DNA of 52,348 bases from Owenweeksia sp. (GCA_028277105.1 JANQHO010000127.1:1-52348); one strand, 5' to 3'; shown: positions 8,620-18,193, counted from the first letter of the stretch. The notes: generated from the sequence alone by a model not told the origin. A program made the numbers and translations.

Positions 8620-8823
8620 ATGGCAAAGACAATAACTGAAAAATTACAAGAATCACTTTCTAAGGAAAGTAAAAAATTTTCTAAGAAAGGAAGCAACTTA
8701 AAGGAATCATACTCTAAATTTTCAAAGATTGGCATCGAGTTAAATCCTACATATAGTTTGCCAATGAAAGATACAATTGGTAAAACCTTTAGGGAACAAG
8801 TCCAATCCAATTCCCTCTTGTAA
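8620..8823 (+). CDS. Small basic protein, possible partner of the ClpP-fold protease
   Basis: 67 residues from ATG 8620; the frame stays open upstream to a TTG at 8581, but the ATG gives a compact product. It is rich in Lys and Ser (ESLSKESKKFSKKGSNLKES), has no signal peptide or membrane helix and matches no family I know. It lies 45 bases after the protease stop on the same strand with no promoter visible in between. It could be an adaptor, inhibitor or substrate of the protease, but nothing in the sequence proves that, and a non-coding explanation is possible. Confidence 0.5.
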   Translation: MAKTITEKLQESLSKESKKFSKKGSNLKESYSKFSKIGIELNPTYSLPMKDTIGKTFREQVQSNSLL

Positions 8824-8885
8824 AATAGAAATTATTTTAGCTTACTTAAATTTTCAATAAGTATACACCTGTAATAATCCTCAAT

Positions 8886-8980
8886 CACCCTTACCTGCCC
8901 CCTGATCTCACTTATCCGGTTGCCATCGATCAGATTTTGTCCACCGTCAATTTCTTCCCGATCTAGAAAAGTGGTAAGTG
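8886..8980 (-). pseudogene. Degraded copy C of the 3' end of the HHH-barrel gene
   Basis: On the minus strand it reads TFLDREEIDGGQNLIDGNRI then SEIRGQVRV, against TFLDREEISSGQNLIEGNRI then SEIRAQVRVRF in the intact gene. The copy breaks off two residues before the end (the final RF-stop is replaced by unrelated IEDYY), so the breakpoint is at about 8885. Upstream of TFL one inserted base disrupts the frame. This is the copy closest to the intact gene. It lies tail to tail with cargo 4. Nothing else was recognised between 8824 and 9108. Confidence 0.88.
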
Positions 8981-9108
8981 AAAACTACTTCGAGCTTTGG
9001 CTAAGGAAGCCTGGCTTTGTATAAAAATATTTAGCAAGTCAATAGTAAATTATCTTACATAAGCTATTTTATTAGCAGCCCGTTTAAATTTTTAAACCCC
9101 TCCATAAG

Positions 9109-10317
9109 ATGTTCAAAAGCTATACTTAGCTCTATTGTTACTTTTATTAAAACCCTGTGCCGGGCAAATTAAAGGTATAAAGAGCTATAAGCAGCTTTCG
9201 GTATACGTTGACACCATGGTGGTGGCTTTTCCTAAAATTGGCAGCATTACAGCTACGGCAGTATCTTTGGATCAAAACCATGCTGACTCCTTAAAACTAT
9301 TGGTGTTCAAGGTGCTGGAAGACAAACCAATGGACAAGCCATTCAGGATTTACACTTATCAGCAGTTGACGGTAATGGCCTATCAATTAATGGGCGATTT
9401 GGACTTGGCTTTACATTACCAGCAAAAAGAAATTGAACTGATCAAAACCACTAGTGATTCATCCTATTTGATGATGGCTTACACCAGGCTGATGTTCATA
9501 TTGAAAGATATGGGCAAAGCAGACGAAGCCTACGAAATAAGCCTTAGGGTATCCAAGCTACTGGATTCGGCAAAAGATGGTATTAATAAGATCTTTACTT
9601 TACGGCAGCTATGCGTTTTTTACAATGTAGTAAACGATAATAAAAGAGCTAAAACCTATTGCCAAAGGGGGATTGAGCTGAATGATGAATGAGAATATGG
9701 GGCAGATCCATTATATGGGCGACTTTTACAATGCCCTAGTTGAAATTCTGGACAAAACCCAGGAAAGTCACATTGAAGATATTCCGATCAGAAAAAAAGC
9801 CATACGATACGCCCAGCTCAATAAAGATTCCCTGGCCCTTCACAATATGTATATTAATCTGGCAAGGAGTTTAGCTTCTATTGGGCAAACGGACAGCGCC
9901 TTTAAATACTACGAGCTAGGGCTCAAAACTTACCAGAATCACCCCTTCCTGTTTGGTTGGGTAGGAGAACTTTCAGATTATGGTCGTTTTTTGATCGAGT
10001 ATGGAAAGCTTGAGAAGGCAAAAGAGATCCTGGATACCGTATCAGTAGTAGTTAATAATAATGCGCTTACCTCCGCAGCCTTAAAGCAATACTATCTTTT
10101 TCAGTCAGTTTATCATGCGAGTCAGGGTCAGGTCAATGATTTTAATTATTGGTTAAACCGCAGGGATAGCTTGATTAAAATGGATTTTGATACCGAAAAG
10201 GCCAGATCCCAGGAAGAGATGGCGGCCAAATATGAGACTGAAAAGAAAGAGGCAGAAAACCAATTGCTGAGGAGTCGCAACCAAAATAAACAACATAAGG
10301 CCATTAAAAAAAGCTAA
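9109..10317 (+). pseudogene. Broken TPR-type regulator (island cargo 5a)
   Basis: Two consecutive frames (9135-9692 and 9682-10317) together encode an exported tetratricopeptide protein of the kind that normally continues into a membrane helix and a histidine kinase or LuxR-type domain. Three defects are visible. The ATG at 9109 is out of frame with the signal-like QKLYLALLLLLLKPCAGQ. A frameshift occurs at about 9685 (ELNDE-stop versus NENMGQIHYMG). The protein ends after the coiled-coil-like AAKYETEKKEAENQLL without any output domain. TPR-like helices recur through 60-350 (SFLALHNMY..., DSAFKYYELGLKTY). It is probably a non-functional remnant. Confidence 0.75.
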
Positions 10318-10326
10318 AGCTGTTAA

Positions 10327-12299
10327 ATGATGTTTATGCTTTCAAGCAAACTTTCGGTAATGCTTTCGCGCATCAACCCAATTAAAATTATTAGCAATAA
10401 GCATGTATTGATAATAGGCCTGAACTTGCTTTTTTTGGGCCATGGCTTTTCTCAACCACTACCGCGTATACTCAACATAAACTATACCACTGTTAACCCT
10501 AACGGGGATGTGGAGATCCAGGCCCTTGGGGTTTTTCTTTTCAACCCGGTCGGCATAACCGTGGGAAGTTGCGATTGTATCCCTATAGCTGGTAAAAAGA
10601 ACGATCCCAATTACATTACCTGCATGGTTTCTGCCTCAGACATTGCCAGTTCAGGATGTGTGGGTTCTTTTCAAATGACTGTTACGACCGTTGCCGGTTC
10701 TGCCACTACCGGTCCCCTGATAGCGATTGAGCCTTTACCTGTGATCGACCCAATTTCGCCCATCTATTTAAGCAGGGCAACTGCTATTCCCGATAGCTTG
10801 AGAGAAGCTTATAATTATAATATTCAAGCAGATTCTGGCTTTATCCCAAGGAGTTTTCAGTTTGAATGGGACCTTGCCATCCCATTGCCTAGCCCTTTGC
10901 CCACAACCCGCTTTTCCAATAGGGAAACCAATCAACAAAGTAATATATTTACTTATTCTAGCTCTGCTGAGCAACTAGAGACCGTTTTAAACGACATTGA
11001 ATACCCTGTTCAGGTAGATAGTGTTACAACTGTAATATTTGCCGACCCTGTTACAACTGTACAAAAACGGAAATACAAATATTATATAGAACAAGCAGGT
11101 CCTTTTCCCACATCATTGCTACCAGGTTTTTTTGGTCTTGGGTTGGCTTTTACGGGAGATACCGTAAGTTATGATACTGCTATTGATATAGATATTTATT
11201 CAAGCACAGCAGGTAATAGCTTTCGCTTGGATATATGGCCGGGGGCACTTTCACTAAATGATTTTTATGAAGATGATGATTTAGAGCCTGAGCTCAGCCG
11301 AAATATTATTGACGCAGGTCGTGTAATTCACCAGGTAATATTTGACGAGCATAACATAGCTGCACCGGATGTAGTTGTAGATAGTACAGTAAACAATAGT
11401 GGCACTCCGTTTCAGTTAAATTTAGAGCATCAACGATACAAAGAGTATTTTCCATCTACTTACTGGGGTGATACCAGCTGGGTAACTTATAGTATTAAGC
11501 GCGCTACGGATACTGCCATTACAGCCTCACAAATTCAACTTTCTTTATCGGGTACTGATAGTAGTAGCTTCTCGGTAATGGATATAGATACCATTTCCCT
11601 TACCAATGATTCTACTCAGGATTTCAGGGTGGCTTATCATCCAAAGAGTAATGCAGTATCTCATAATGCCAATATGGACATATCGGTAGGTGGGCGGTCC
11701 TATAAAATTCCTCTTATTGGGGCTTTAGCCGACACTACAAGACCGAGCTTAAGCATAACAGATACTAATGGTGTTCTTTCCGGAGGAGACACTGCCGTTT
11801 TTACGCTAAGCTTTAGTGAGCCCATTTCGGCTTTTACTCAAGCTTCTTTGAGTTTTATTCCTGGCAGTTCGGCTTCTTCGGCTGTTGTTACCCTTTAGTG
11901 ACAGATTCCATATTTAAGCTAGAATTCCACAGTTTAACGGGAGGGGAATACTCTTTTTACCTTCCGGAAAATGCGGTTGCTGATCCTATCGGTAATGGTA
12001 ACATTGCTTCTGATACGGTTAGCTTTACTATTGAAAATGTACCAGCCTTAACTGCATCCGTAGACTCCGTGGCAAACGTAGTTTGCCGCGGAGATAATAC
12101 AGGTTATCTGGAAGTTGAGGTAAATGGAGGTACACCTCCTTATACTTACAACTGGAGCAATACCGCTACCGGGGCAAACATCAGCAATATTTCGGCTGGA
12201 ACTTATACGGTTACGGTTACCGATGCCAATGGCAGCACTGCTACAGCAAGCGATACCATTACAGAACCCACTCCACTTAATGGCGGAACAGTAAATTAG
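10327..12299 (+). pseudogene. Broken surface protein with Big-like and SprB-like domains (island cargo 5b)
   Basis: The first frame (10327-11898) encodes 523 residues with a signal region (VLIIGLNLLFLGHGFSQ) and beta-rich domains; the second (11898-12299) continues the same protein after a one-base frameshift. The joined region reads LSITDTNGVLSGGDTAVFTL... then LPENAVADPIGNG, a bacterial Ig-like unit, followed by a SprB-type repeat (CRGDNTGYLEVEVNGGTPPY and ISAGTYTVTVTDANG). It stops at TEPTPLNGGTVN, where another SprB repeat would be expected, and no T9SS sorting domain follows. The 3' truncation coincides with the start of the second aroA remnant, so the loss is probably linked to the rearrangement. 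Confidence 0.75.
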
Positions 12300-12300
12300 T

Positions 12301-12376
12301 TATTTTTAATGATCTTGCAGTGATACAAAACAGATATCAGGGTTTTGGGGGAGGACTTGGATAATGTGAAGTTTGT
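12301..12376 (+). pseudogene. Degraded copy 2 of the 3' end of aroA
   Basis: This 76-base piece aligns to the last ~75 bases of aroA: TTTAATGATC, then GTGATACAAAACAGATATCA and GGGTTTT with small indels (protein-level N-D-x-x-V-x-x-x-x-Y-Q-G-F). It directly abuts the stop of the intact HHH gene (TCA at 12378-12380), so here the aroA-end/HHH-end junction is seen without cargo. This probably reflects the ancestral convergent arrangement. The reading frame is lost. Confidence 0.8.
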
Positions 12377-12377
12377 A

Positions 12378-14414
12378 TCAAAACCTCACCCTTACCTGCG
12401 CCCTGATCTCACTTATCCGGTTGCCTTCGATCAAATTTTGTCCGCTGCTGATCTCCTCCCGGTCTAAAAAAGTAGTAATGCTGTATTTGGCCTGGAAAGT
12501 AATACGCTGGGTAATGGAATAATCCACTAAAAGATAAAAACGGTTGGAACGCCCGAAATAAGGCGGAATGCTAAAGGCATAGGTCAGGTCGTTTTCGTAG
12601 GCGTAAATGCGGGTATCGAAGCTTTCCGTATTGGTGAGCGCATAACGGGCAGTTAAGGTCAGCTTTTCGGAAGGGAAAATATAACGCACATCCTGGAAAA
12701 TGAGATGACCCTGCTCCAAAATACCGTCTTGCTCAAAGAAAGAATATTCCACTCGGGAAGCCAGGCGGATAGTATGGGTAAGTGAATAAACGGTGTGAAA
12801 ACGGGCGGTAGTCCTTTCGCGGGGCACTAATTTGGGGATAACCGTTTCGGCATCGCTGTTCACCTCTTGTACTTCATTCTTTAGCCTTACATAAGCCGTA
12901 AAATAACGGCTGAAATACATTTCCAGTTGTGCCAGCAGGTCGCGGCCCCGGGAAGGTACATCGATATTGAAACGCAGCCAGCGGAATTCGTAGAGGTCTA
13001 TATAAGATTTTAGCAGGAAAGTGCGGTTCAACTGCCATTGTACACCCAGGTAAGTGCCCCTTTCGCCCGCACCCCCGTTTTCCGCAAAAGGAGCGATGTA
13101 AAGGGTTTGGTATTCTGTGCCGATATTGCGGTGCAGCAGGGTAAGGAAGAGCTGATCGGCCGGGTTGCTTTGAAAACCTACCGTGAAGGCCCGTCCGCCA
13201 TTGTCGGAAAGAGCAGTTTCCCCAAAAATATTGAAGTTGCGCCAGAGGTAGTTAAGATCCAGGGAAACATTGCTTAGCCTTTGCCCGCTAAGGTTAAATT
13301 TTTGGTAGAGCTGGTTGCCTTGTTCCAAAGCTGCCTCCAGTTGGTAATTCACCCCTGTTACGCCTACAGATAAGTTGTTGGCGCGGTAATTCAGGTTTCC
13401 TCCAACCGTTTGCAAGCGGTTAGCATCTTTATCCGCCAGTTCATTTTCCGTGCGGTGTAAGCCGGTGGTTTGCAGCGAGCTTACAAAAAGGGGTTGTTGA
13501 CTGGCAGAATCGGTTTCGGTTATGTTAGCGTCAATGCGGTTGGCAGAGTAAAAAGCACTCACATCAAAACTACCCAGGCGGTAAGTGGCGGCAGCGCCCC
13601 TCAAAAAGCGGTTTTCCTCTGCCCCAGTAAAAGGACGGAAGCCCCGGGCGTAGCGCTTTATCTCTACGGCTTCAGCCGATTTGCCAAAGGCCAGGCTCGA
13701 CCATAAAGCTAACCCCTGCCCGAATTCGGCCTGGTAATCGCCAACAACGAACCGCCTCAGATTGCCGTAGTTCTGTATAGCCAGGTGACCGGAGAGGAAA
13801 TCGACTCCCAGCTCCTGGTAGGGCTGCCCAAAAGGCTCACCGGCATCCTGCTGACTGGTAAGCCCAATGGAAAGGATATCGCGGTAAGTACCTCTGTAGC
13901 GAACGTAATAGTCTTGCGGATCGCCCAGGTAACCGTTTTCCGTTTCCGGCAAAAAACCTTTGCGGGTTTGCAGATCGATGGTGCTGCGGGCAATGATCTC
14001 GTGGCGGGAGTATTGCCAGATGTTTTTCAGTTTGAGCTCCGGAACAGCTTTTTGAGTCGTAAAACTTAAATAGGGCAGCACCTTGTCGATGGTTTCCTGG
14101 TCAAAACCTTTAACCACCTGTAATTCATAAGGGGTGTAAATAAGCCCGGAAGCCCTGCGGTATTGTAGCAGGTTGTTGATCTGAAAAACGTTGAGGTAAG
14201 GGATGCGTTCCAGATCTTCTGTTTCGGCAAAATTGAGTTGAATGGGGTCATTGCGCAGGCTTAGCAGGTTTTCCGCCACCTGGATGAGGTCGGTTTCGTT
14301 TTCCTCATTGCCTTCAGCTACCGATTCTATCTCCATTTCCAGTTCTTCCGTAGGGCTTTGCGCCAGGAGCAAACTACCCAACAAGAACAGGCTTATGGCC
14401 AGGAGGGCTTTCAT
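12378..14414 (-). CDS. Exported helix-hairpin-helix protein with predicted outer-membrane beta-barrel
   Basis: 678 residues with signal peptide 1-19 (KALLAISLFLLGSLLLAQ). Residues about 60-118 carry a ComEA/GspK-like double helix-hairpin-helix: LNFAETEDLERIPYLNVFQI, LLQYRRASG, LIYTPYELQVVKGFD. Residues ~150-678 are alternating aromatic/polar strands ending in a C-terminal RVRF, as expected of an outer-membrane barrel of perhaps 20 or more strands. HhH domains usually bind DNA or mediate protein contacts; the combination with a barrel is seen in Bacteroidota but the role is not established. Its ATG overlaps the stop of the PorV-like gene upstream (TGATG), so the two are co-expressed. Its 3' end has been copied three times in the island. 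Confidence 0.85.
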   Translation of the reverse strand: MKALLAISLFLLGSLLLAQSPTEELEMEIESVAEGNEENETDLIQVAENLLSLRNDPIQLNFAETEDLERIPYLNVFQINNLLQYRRASGLIYTPYELQVVKGFDQETIDKVLPYLSFTTQKAVPELKLKNIWQYSRHEIIARSTIDLQTRKGFLPETENGYLGDPQDYYVRYRGTYRDILSIGLTSQQDAGEPFGQPYQELGVDFLSGHLAIQNYGNLRRFVVGDYQAEFGQGLALWSSLAFGKSAEAVEIKRYARGFRPFTGAEENRFLRGAAATYRLGSFDVSAFYSANRIDANITETDSASQQPLFVSSLQTTGLHRTENELADKDANRLQTVGGNLNYRANNLSVGVTGVNYQLEAALEQGNQLYQKFNLSGQRLSNVSLDLNYLWRNFNIFGETALSDNGGRAFTVGFQSNPADQLFLTLLHRNIGTEYQTLYIAPFAENGGAGERGTYLGVQWQLNRTFLLKSYIDLYEFRWLRFNIDVPSRGRDLLAQLEMYFSRYFTAYVRLKNEVQEVNSDAETVIPKLVPRERTTARFHTVYSLTHTIRLASRVEYSFFEQDGILEQGHLIFQDVRYIFPSEKLTLTARYALTNTESFDTRIYAYENDLTYAFSIPPYFGRSNRFYLLVDYSITQRITFQAKYSITTFLDREEISSGQNLIEGNRISEIRAQVRVRF

Positions 14415-15220
14415 CAGAAATTGTATTGAAGGCTGAAGTTGGCATTGTTGCCCAGAGTGTAGGTGTATTCGTAGGCCAGATCGGCCGAAAAACCAGAAAA
14501 GTTGAGGCCTATACCAAAAGTATTGGCCAGGGGTTGTATAGCCGATCCCGCCCGTAAGGTCAGGGCTTTTACCAGGCGGTACTCAAAACCGGCCGCATAG
14601 CGTTCTGAGAACTGGTCGTTTCTCCGCACTTCAGCCGTCAGCGCTACTTCTTCGTTAAAACGGTATTGGGCACCCAGTCGCCCGATCACCGGCAGCCTTT
14701 CACCAGTGTCGCTATTCTTATAGTTGTTGGATGGATTGAAGACGTGAAAACCGATATGGAGCTTAGAGTTGGGTTTGGCGATCACCCCTGCCTCAAAAGT
14801 TACGGCCCCGGGATTGTCAGTTCCTTCCGAAACAAAAAAATTGTGGTAGTTGAGTTGAAGGCCCAGCGAAAAATATTTGCCAAAAGCCCGTGCGTAAGTG
14901 AGCCCAAACTTTGACTCATTGTACAATTCAAAGCCAAAATAATTAAAGTTTATTCCCACCGTTCCAAAAGAAAAAGGGTGGGCGATGGCTACGTGGCCTA
15001 AACTGAGTTCCTGCAGAAAGAAGCGGTTTTCGTAGCCCAGCGCCAAAGCGGGTTTTTCCAGGTAGGCCAAACCGGCCTGGTTGTGAAAGGATGACCATAC
15101 GTCCGTAAGCGCTACACTGCTGTGAGACAGGGCAGCCGAACGGCCTCCGGCAAAGTATCCGTAGTTTTGACTGTTGGCTGCGGAGGATAACAAACAAAAA
15201 AAGATGAATAACTTCCTCAT
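14414..15220 (-). CDS. PorV/PorQ-like outer-membrane barrel protein
   Basis: 268 residues; signal peptide about 1-17 (RKLFIFFCLLSSAANSQ). The mature N-terminus YGYFAGGRSAALSHSSVALT followed by FHNQAGLAYLEKPALALGYE is the pattern of the FadL-like PorV/PorQ/UPF0164 group of Bacteroidota outer-membrane proteins, whose members include T9SS components that shuttle cargo. The strands continue to the terminal NFSLQYNF. It is first in an operon with the HhH-barrel gene, overlapping it by one TGATG. The assignment to the group is good; equating it to PorV or PorQ of the secretion system is not justified. The ATG at 15220 lies head-to-head with the sensor kinase gene. Confidence 0.75.
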   Translation of the reverse strand: MRKLFIFFCLLSSAANSQNYGYFAGGRSAALSHSSVALTDVWSSFHNQAGLAYLEKPALALGYENRFFLQELSLGHVAIAHPFSFGTVGINFNYFGFELYNESKFGLTYARAFGKYFSLGLQLNYHNFFVSEGTDNPGAVTFEAGVIAKPNSKLHIGFHVFNPSNNYKNSDTGERLPVIGRLGAQYRFNEEVALTAEVRRNDQFSERYAAGFEYRLVKALTLRAGSAIQPLANTFGIGLNFSGFSADLAYEYTYTLGNNANFSLQYNF

Positions 15221-15264
15221 AGTCAGTGCTCAATTTAAATCATTATTCCGCATTTTTGAACGAA

Positions 15265-18162
15265 GTGAATATTAAGCTTTCATTAAAAACACTGATTTTT
15301 AGCGGCCTGGGCTTCATCCTTGCTGGAATAAATCCGCTTGCAGCCCAGCTTTACCCTTTTGAAAAGATTGGGTTGGAAGAGGGCTTACCTACCCTTCGGA
15401 TCAATGATTTTAAAGAAGATAGTCGCGGTCTGTTCTGGATCGCTACCGAAGGGGCGGGTTTAATCCGCTATGACGGCTATGATTTCAAGGCATTTGATCA
15501 AGATGAACACCCGGAAAGGCTTTTCATTAAAAGTATAGAGGAAGATAACGAAGGCCATTTGTGGATGGCTTACCAGGGTGGTATTTTAAAGTTTGACGGT
15601 AAACATTACCACGATTATCCTTTACCGGCTTCATCCGGGGGAGCGGTAAAAATTGCCCTTTCCGCCAGCAATCGGTTGTATGTATCTACCCGCAGAAATG
15701 AATTGTACCTATTGCAACAGGACAGCCTCCAACTGGTTGAGATAAAGGCAGGGCAGATCAACGACCTGCACTTTTCGGGAGAAGAGCTATATCTGGCTAC
15801 CTCAGAAGGGGTATATCTTTATGACAATGGCAAACTGGATCTGTTTGGCCCCCCGGCTATTTCCCTGGCTTTGTTAGACAATACCGAAATAGCGGCTGTG
15901 TGTAACGATTCAGTCTGTATAGTAAATGTTGAAGGCGATAGCCGGAAACTTATCGAAGCCCGTGCCTCGGCTTTATCAGCCTTTGATGATCAGATTGCTA
16001 TTGTTACTACAGGGGCCTTTACCATAATAGACGGGCAAAACACTACTAGTTTTACCGTAGAGAACGGTTTGCCCGATGAGCAATTCAAAGGCTGTTTTAT
16101 CGACCGTTCCGGGGTGATCTGGCTGTATTCCGATAAGGGTTTAACCAAACTGGAGAGTACTTCTTTACTCTATTATAACCGTCCGAACTTCATAGACGGA
16201 CAGGTATTTTCGGTTGATTTTTCTCCTGATGGCGATTTGTTTGCCGTTACTTCCGGTGGCTTATACCACGGTGATGGAGCTGATCTTTCCCTCAAGATGA
16301 AAAGTGGGTTTCAGTACGGGGTTACCCTTGGTATGGTTGAGTACAACGGCTACTTATGGCTGGGAACAGAAAGAGGACTATTGCGCTATAATGGTAAAGG
16401 GTTTACTAAAGTTGATCTCCCTCCATTAAGGGAGAGTTTCATATTCTCCCTGTATGCTAATAATGACGGTTTGTGGATAGGTACTGGTCAGGGGATATTT
16501 CGCTATTACCGCAATCAACTGTACAATGAATCAGAGCAAAATAATCTTCCTTTTGCTACTGTCTATTCAATTTCAAGGGGCACTGACAATTCCCTGTGGT
16601 TTGCCACTTATACGGAGGGCTTACTGCGTTACTACCAAGGTAAATGGAAGGTTTTCAAAGAGATCCACGGAGTGCGCTTAGATAGTTTACGCTTCAATAC
16701 TGTTGCTGCGGTAAATGCCGATGAGATCTATGTGGCCAACCCTACCGAGGGAATATACCATATAGCTGAAGAGAAGACAGGACACCTTACCGCCAGTCAG
16801 CTGGACTTTGCCGAGATACGCTCTATGGTTGTGGATGATAACGGTAATTTGTGGACCGGAACCAATAAAGGAGTGTTGCAGATATTTAATGATGGCAGCA
16901 GTTACGCAGTGCAGCCTCTTACTTTTGCGGGTGGTTTTGCCTCTGTAGCCTGCATGCCTAATTCTATCAGTTTAACCGGAAACAGGCTGGCTGTAGGAAC
17001 GGTTGATGGTCTTTTGTTGCTCAAGCGTGATCAGTATGGGAAGGTAAAGCCCGAGCCCCGTCTTTTTCTTACCGATGTAAAACTTTTTTTTGGAGAAGTA
17101 GAAGGTCTGAGCCTTTTTGCAGATGATACCCTGGCTTATACCGAAATACCGGCTTCCTTGGACCTGCCTCACGACAAGAATTTTCTGAGCTTCAACCTTT
17201 CCGGCCTTACCGGCTATCAACCGGAAGAGCTGGTGTACCGCTACCGTTTAAAGGGAGAATCGATGAACTGGACTCTGGCGGGAAAAAGAAGGGAAGCGGT
17301 TTTTTCTAACCTTAAGCCTGGGAATTACTTCTTTGAAGCACAGGTAAAAAGGCCCGGTGAAAGCTGGAGTAACTTCCGTATTAGCTATGCCTTTGATATA
17401 GCCCGTCCCTTTTGGGAAACCTGGTGGTTTATCAGCTCTTTGGCTTTGGTATTGGGCATGGGGACTTACTTTTTTATAAGAGACCGGGTCAACCGTGTTA
17501 ATCAAAGGCTGAAACTGGAAAATGCCTTGCTCGAAATGGAACGTAAAGCCTTGCGCTTACAGATGAACCCTCACTTTATTTTCAATGCTCTGGACTCCAT
17601 CAGCAGTTTTATTTTCAAGAACGACCCTGAGCAAGCTACCCGCTATCTCAACAATTTCGCAAAATTGATGAGACTGACACTAGAATCATCAATGGAGCCT
17701 CTTCATCCGGTAGAAACGGAAGTATCTATCCTAAAGAATTATCTTGAACTCGAAAAACTTCGGTTTAGGGGGAAATTTGATTACAAAATTGAGGTAGATG
17801 AAGAAATAGATTACGACATCGGCATTCCGCCTATGTTGATCCAACCTCACGTTGAAAACGCTATTCTGCACGGCCTTAAGCCCAAAGAAACACCAGGGGA
17901 GCTTATTATTCGTTTTAAATTGAAGGATAGTTTCCTGATCTGTGAAATTGAAGATGATGGGATCGGTAGAAGAAGGGCTAAGGAGATCAATAAGAAAAAA
18001 GGCCACCGGAGTATGGCAACGGCCATTAATAGAGATCGCATTAATTTGTTGAGAAAAGCTAAGAATGAGAAAGTAGACATACAAATAATAGACAAAAAGT
18101 TACCCGATGGGGAAGGGGCCGGAACAATAGTTAAAATTCACCTGCCGGCCGAAGAAATATAA
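15265..18162 (+). CDS. LytS-type sensor histidine kinase with two-component-regulator propeller
   Basis: 965 residues from GTG 15265, which gives a proper signal peptide (NIKLSLKTLIFSGLGFILAG); an upstream in-frame GTG at 15226 would add 13 unlikely residues. The periplasmic part holds many Reg_prop repeats (LWLGTERGLLRYNG, LWIGTGQGIFRY, LWTGTNKGVLQI) forming one or two propellers, then a Y_Y_Y domain around 640-720. A transmembrane helix (WWFISSLALVLGMGTYFFI) leads into a coiled coil and the His_kinase core QMNPHFIFNALDSISSFI with the phospho-histidine, then IGIPPMLIQPHVENAILHGL of the ATP-binding domain. It senses an unknown periplasmic signal. The partner is the LytTR regulator 31 bases downstream. 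Confidence 0.93.
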   Translation: MNIKLSLKTLIFSGLGFILAGINPLAAQLYPFEKIGLEEGLPTLRINDFKEDSRGLFWIATEGAGLIRYDGYDFKAFDQDEHPERLFIKSIEEDNEGHLWMAYQGGILKFDGKHYHDYPLPASSGGAVKIALSASNRLYVSTRRNELYLLQQDSLQLVEIKAGQINDLHFSGEELYLATSEGVYLYDNGKLDLFGPPAISLALLDNTEIAAVCNDSVCIVNVEGDSRKLIEARASALSAFDDQIAIVTTGAFTIIDGQNTTSFTVENGLPDEQFKGCFIDRSGVIWLYSDKGLTKLESTSLLYYNRPNFIDGQVFSVDFSPDGDLFAVTSGGLYHGDGADLSLKMKSGFQYGVTLGMVEYNGYLWLGTERGLLRYNGKGFTKVDLPPLRESFIFSLYANNDGLWIGTGQGIFRYYRNQLYNESEQNNLPFATVYSISRGTDNSLWFATYTEGLLRYYQGKWKVFKEIHGVRLDSLRFNTVAAVNADEIYVANPTEGIYHIAEEKTGHLTASQLDFAEIRSMVVDDNGNLWTGTNKGVLQIFNDGSSYAVQPLTFAGGFASVACMPNSISLTGNRLAVGTVDGLLLLKRDQYGKVKPEPRLFLTDVKLFFGEVEGLSLFADDTLAYTEIPASLDLPHDKNFLSFNLSGLTGYQPEELVYRYRLKGESMNWTLAGKRREAVFSNLKPGNYFFEAQVKRPGESWSNFRISYAFDIARPFWETWWFISSLALVLGMGTYFFIRDRVNRVNQRLKLENALLEMERKALRLQMNPHFIFNALDSISSFIFKNDPEQATRYLNNFAKLMRLTLESSMEPLHPVETEVSILKNYLELEKLRFRGKFDYKIEVDEEIDYDIGIPPMLIQPHVENAILHGLKPKETPGELIIRFKLKDSFLICEIEDDGIGRRRAKEINKKKGHRSMATAINRDRINLLRKAKNEKVDIQIIDKKLPDGEGAGTIVKIHLPAEEI

Positions 18163-18193
18163 ATTTTAGTATTTTTAAATAAACCACCAACAT

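Noticed and set aside
1449..12377. Integrative element, prophage or insertion sequence
   Set aside because: No integrase, transposase, terminal inverted repeats or phage structural genes were recognised; duplicated pieces are gene ends, not IS ends.
12300..15240. Forward-strand open frames across the HHH and PorV-like genes
   Set aside because: They are antisense shadows without family features; the reverse frames carry signal peptides and conserved motifs.
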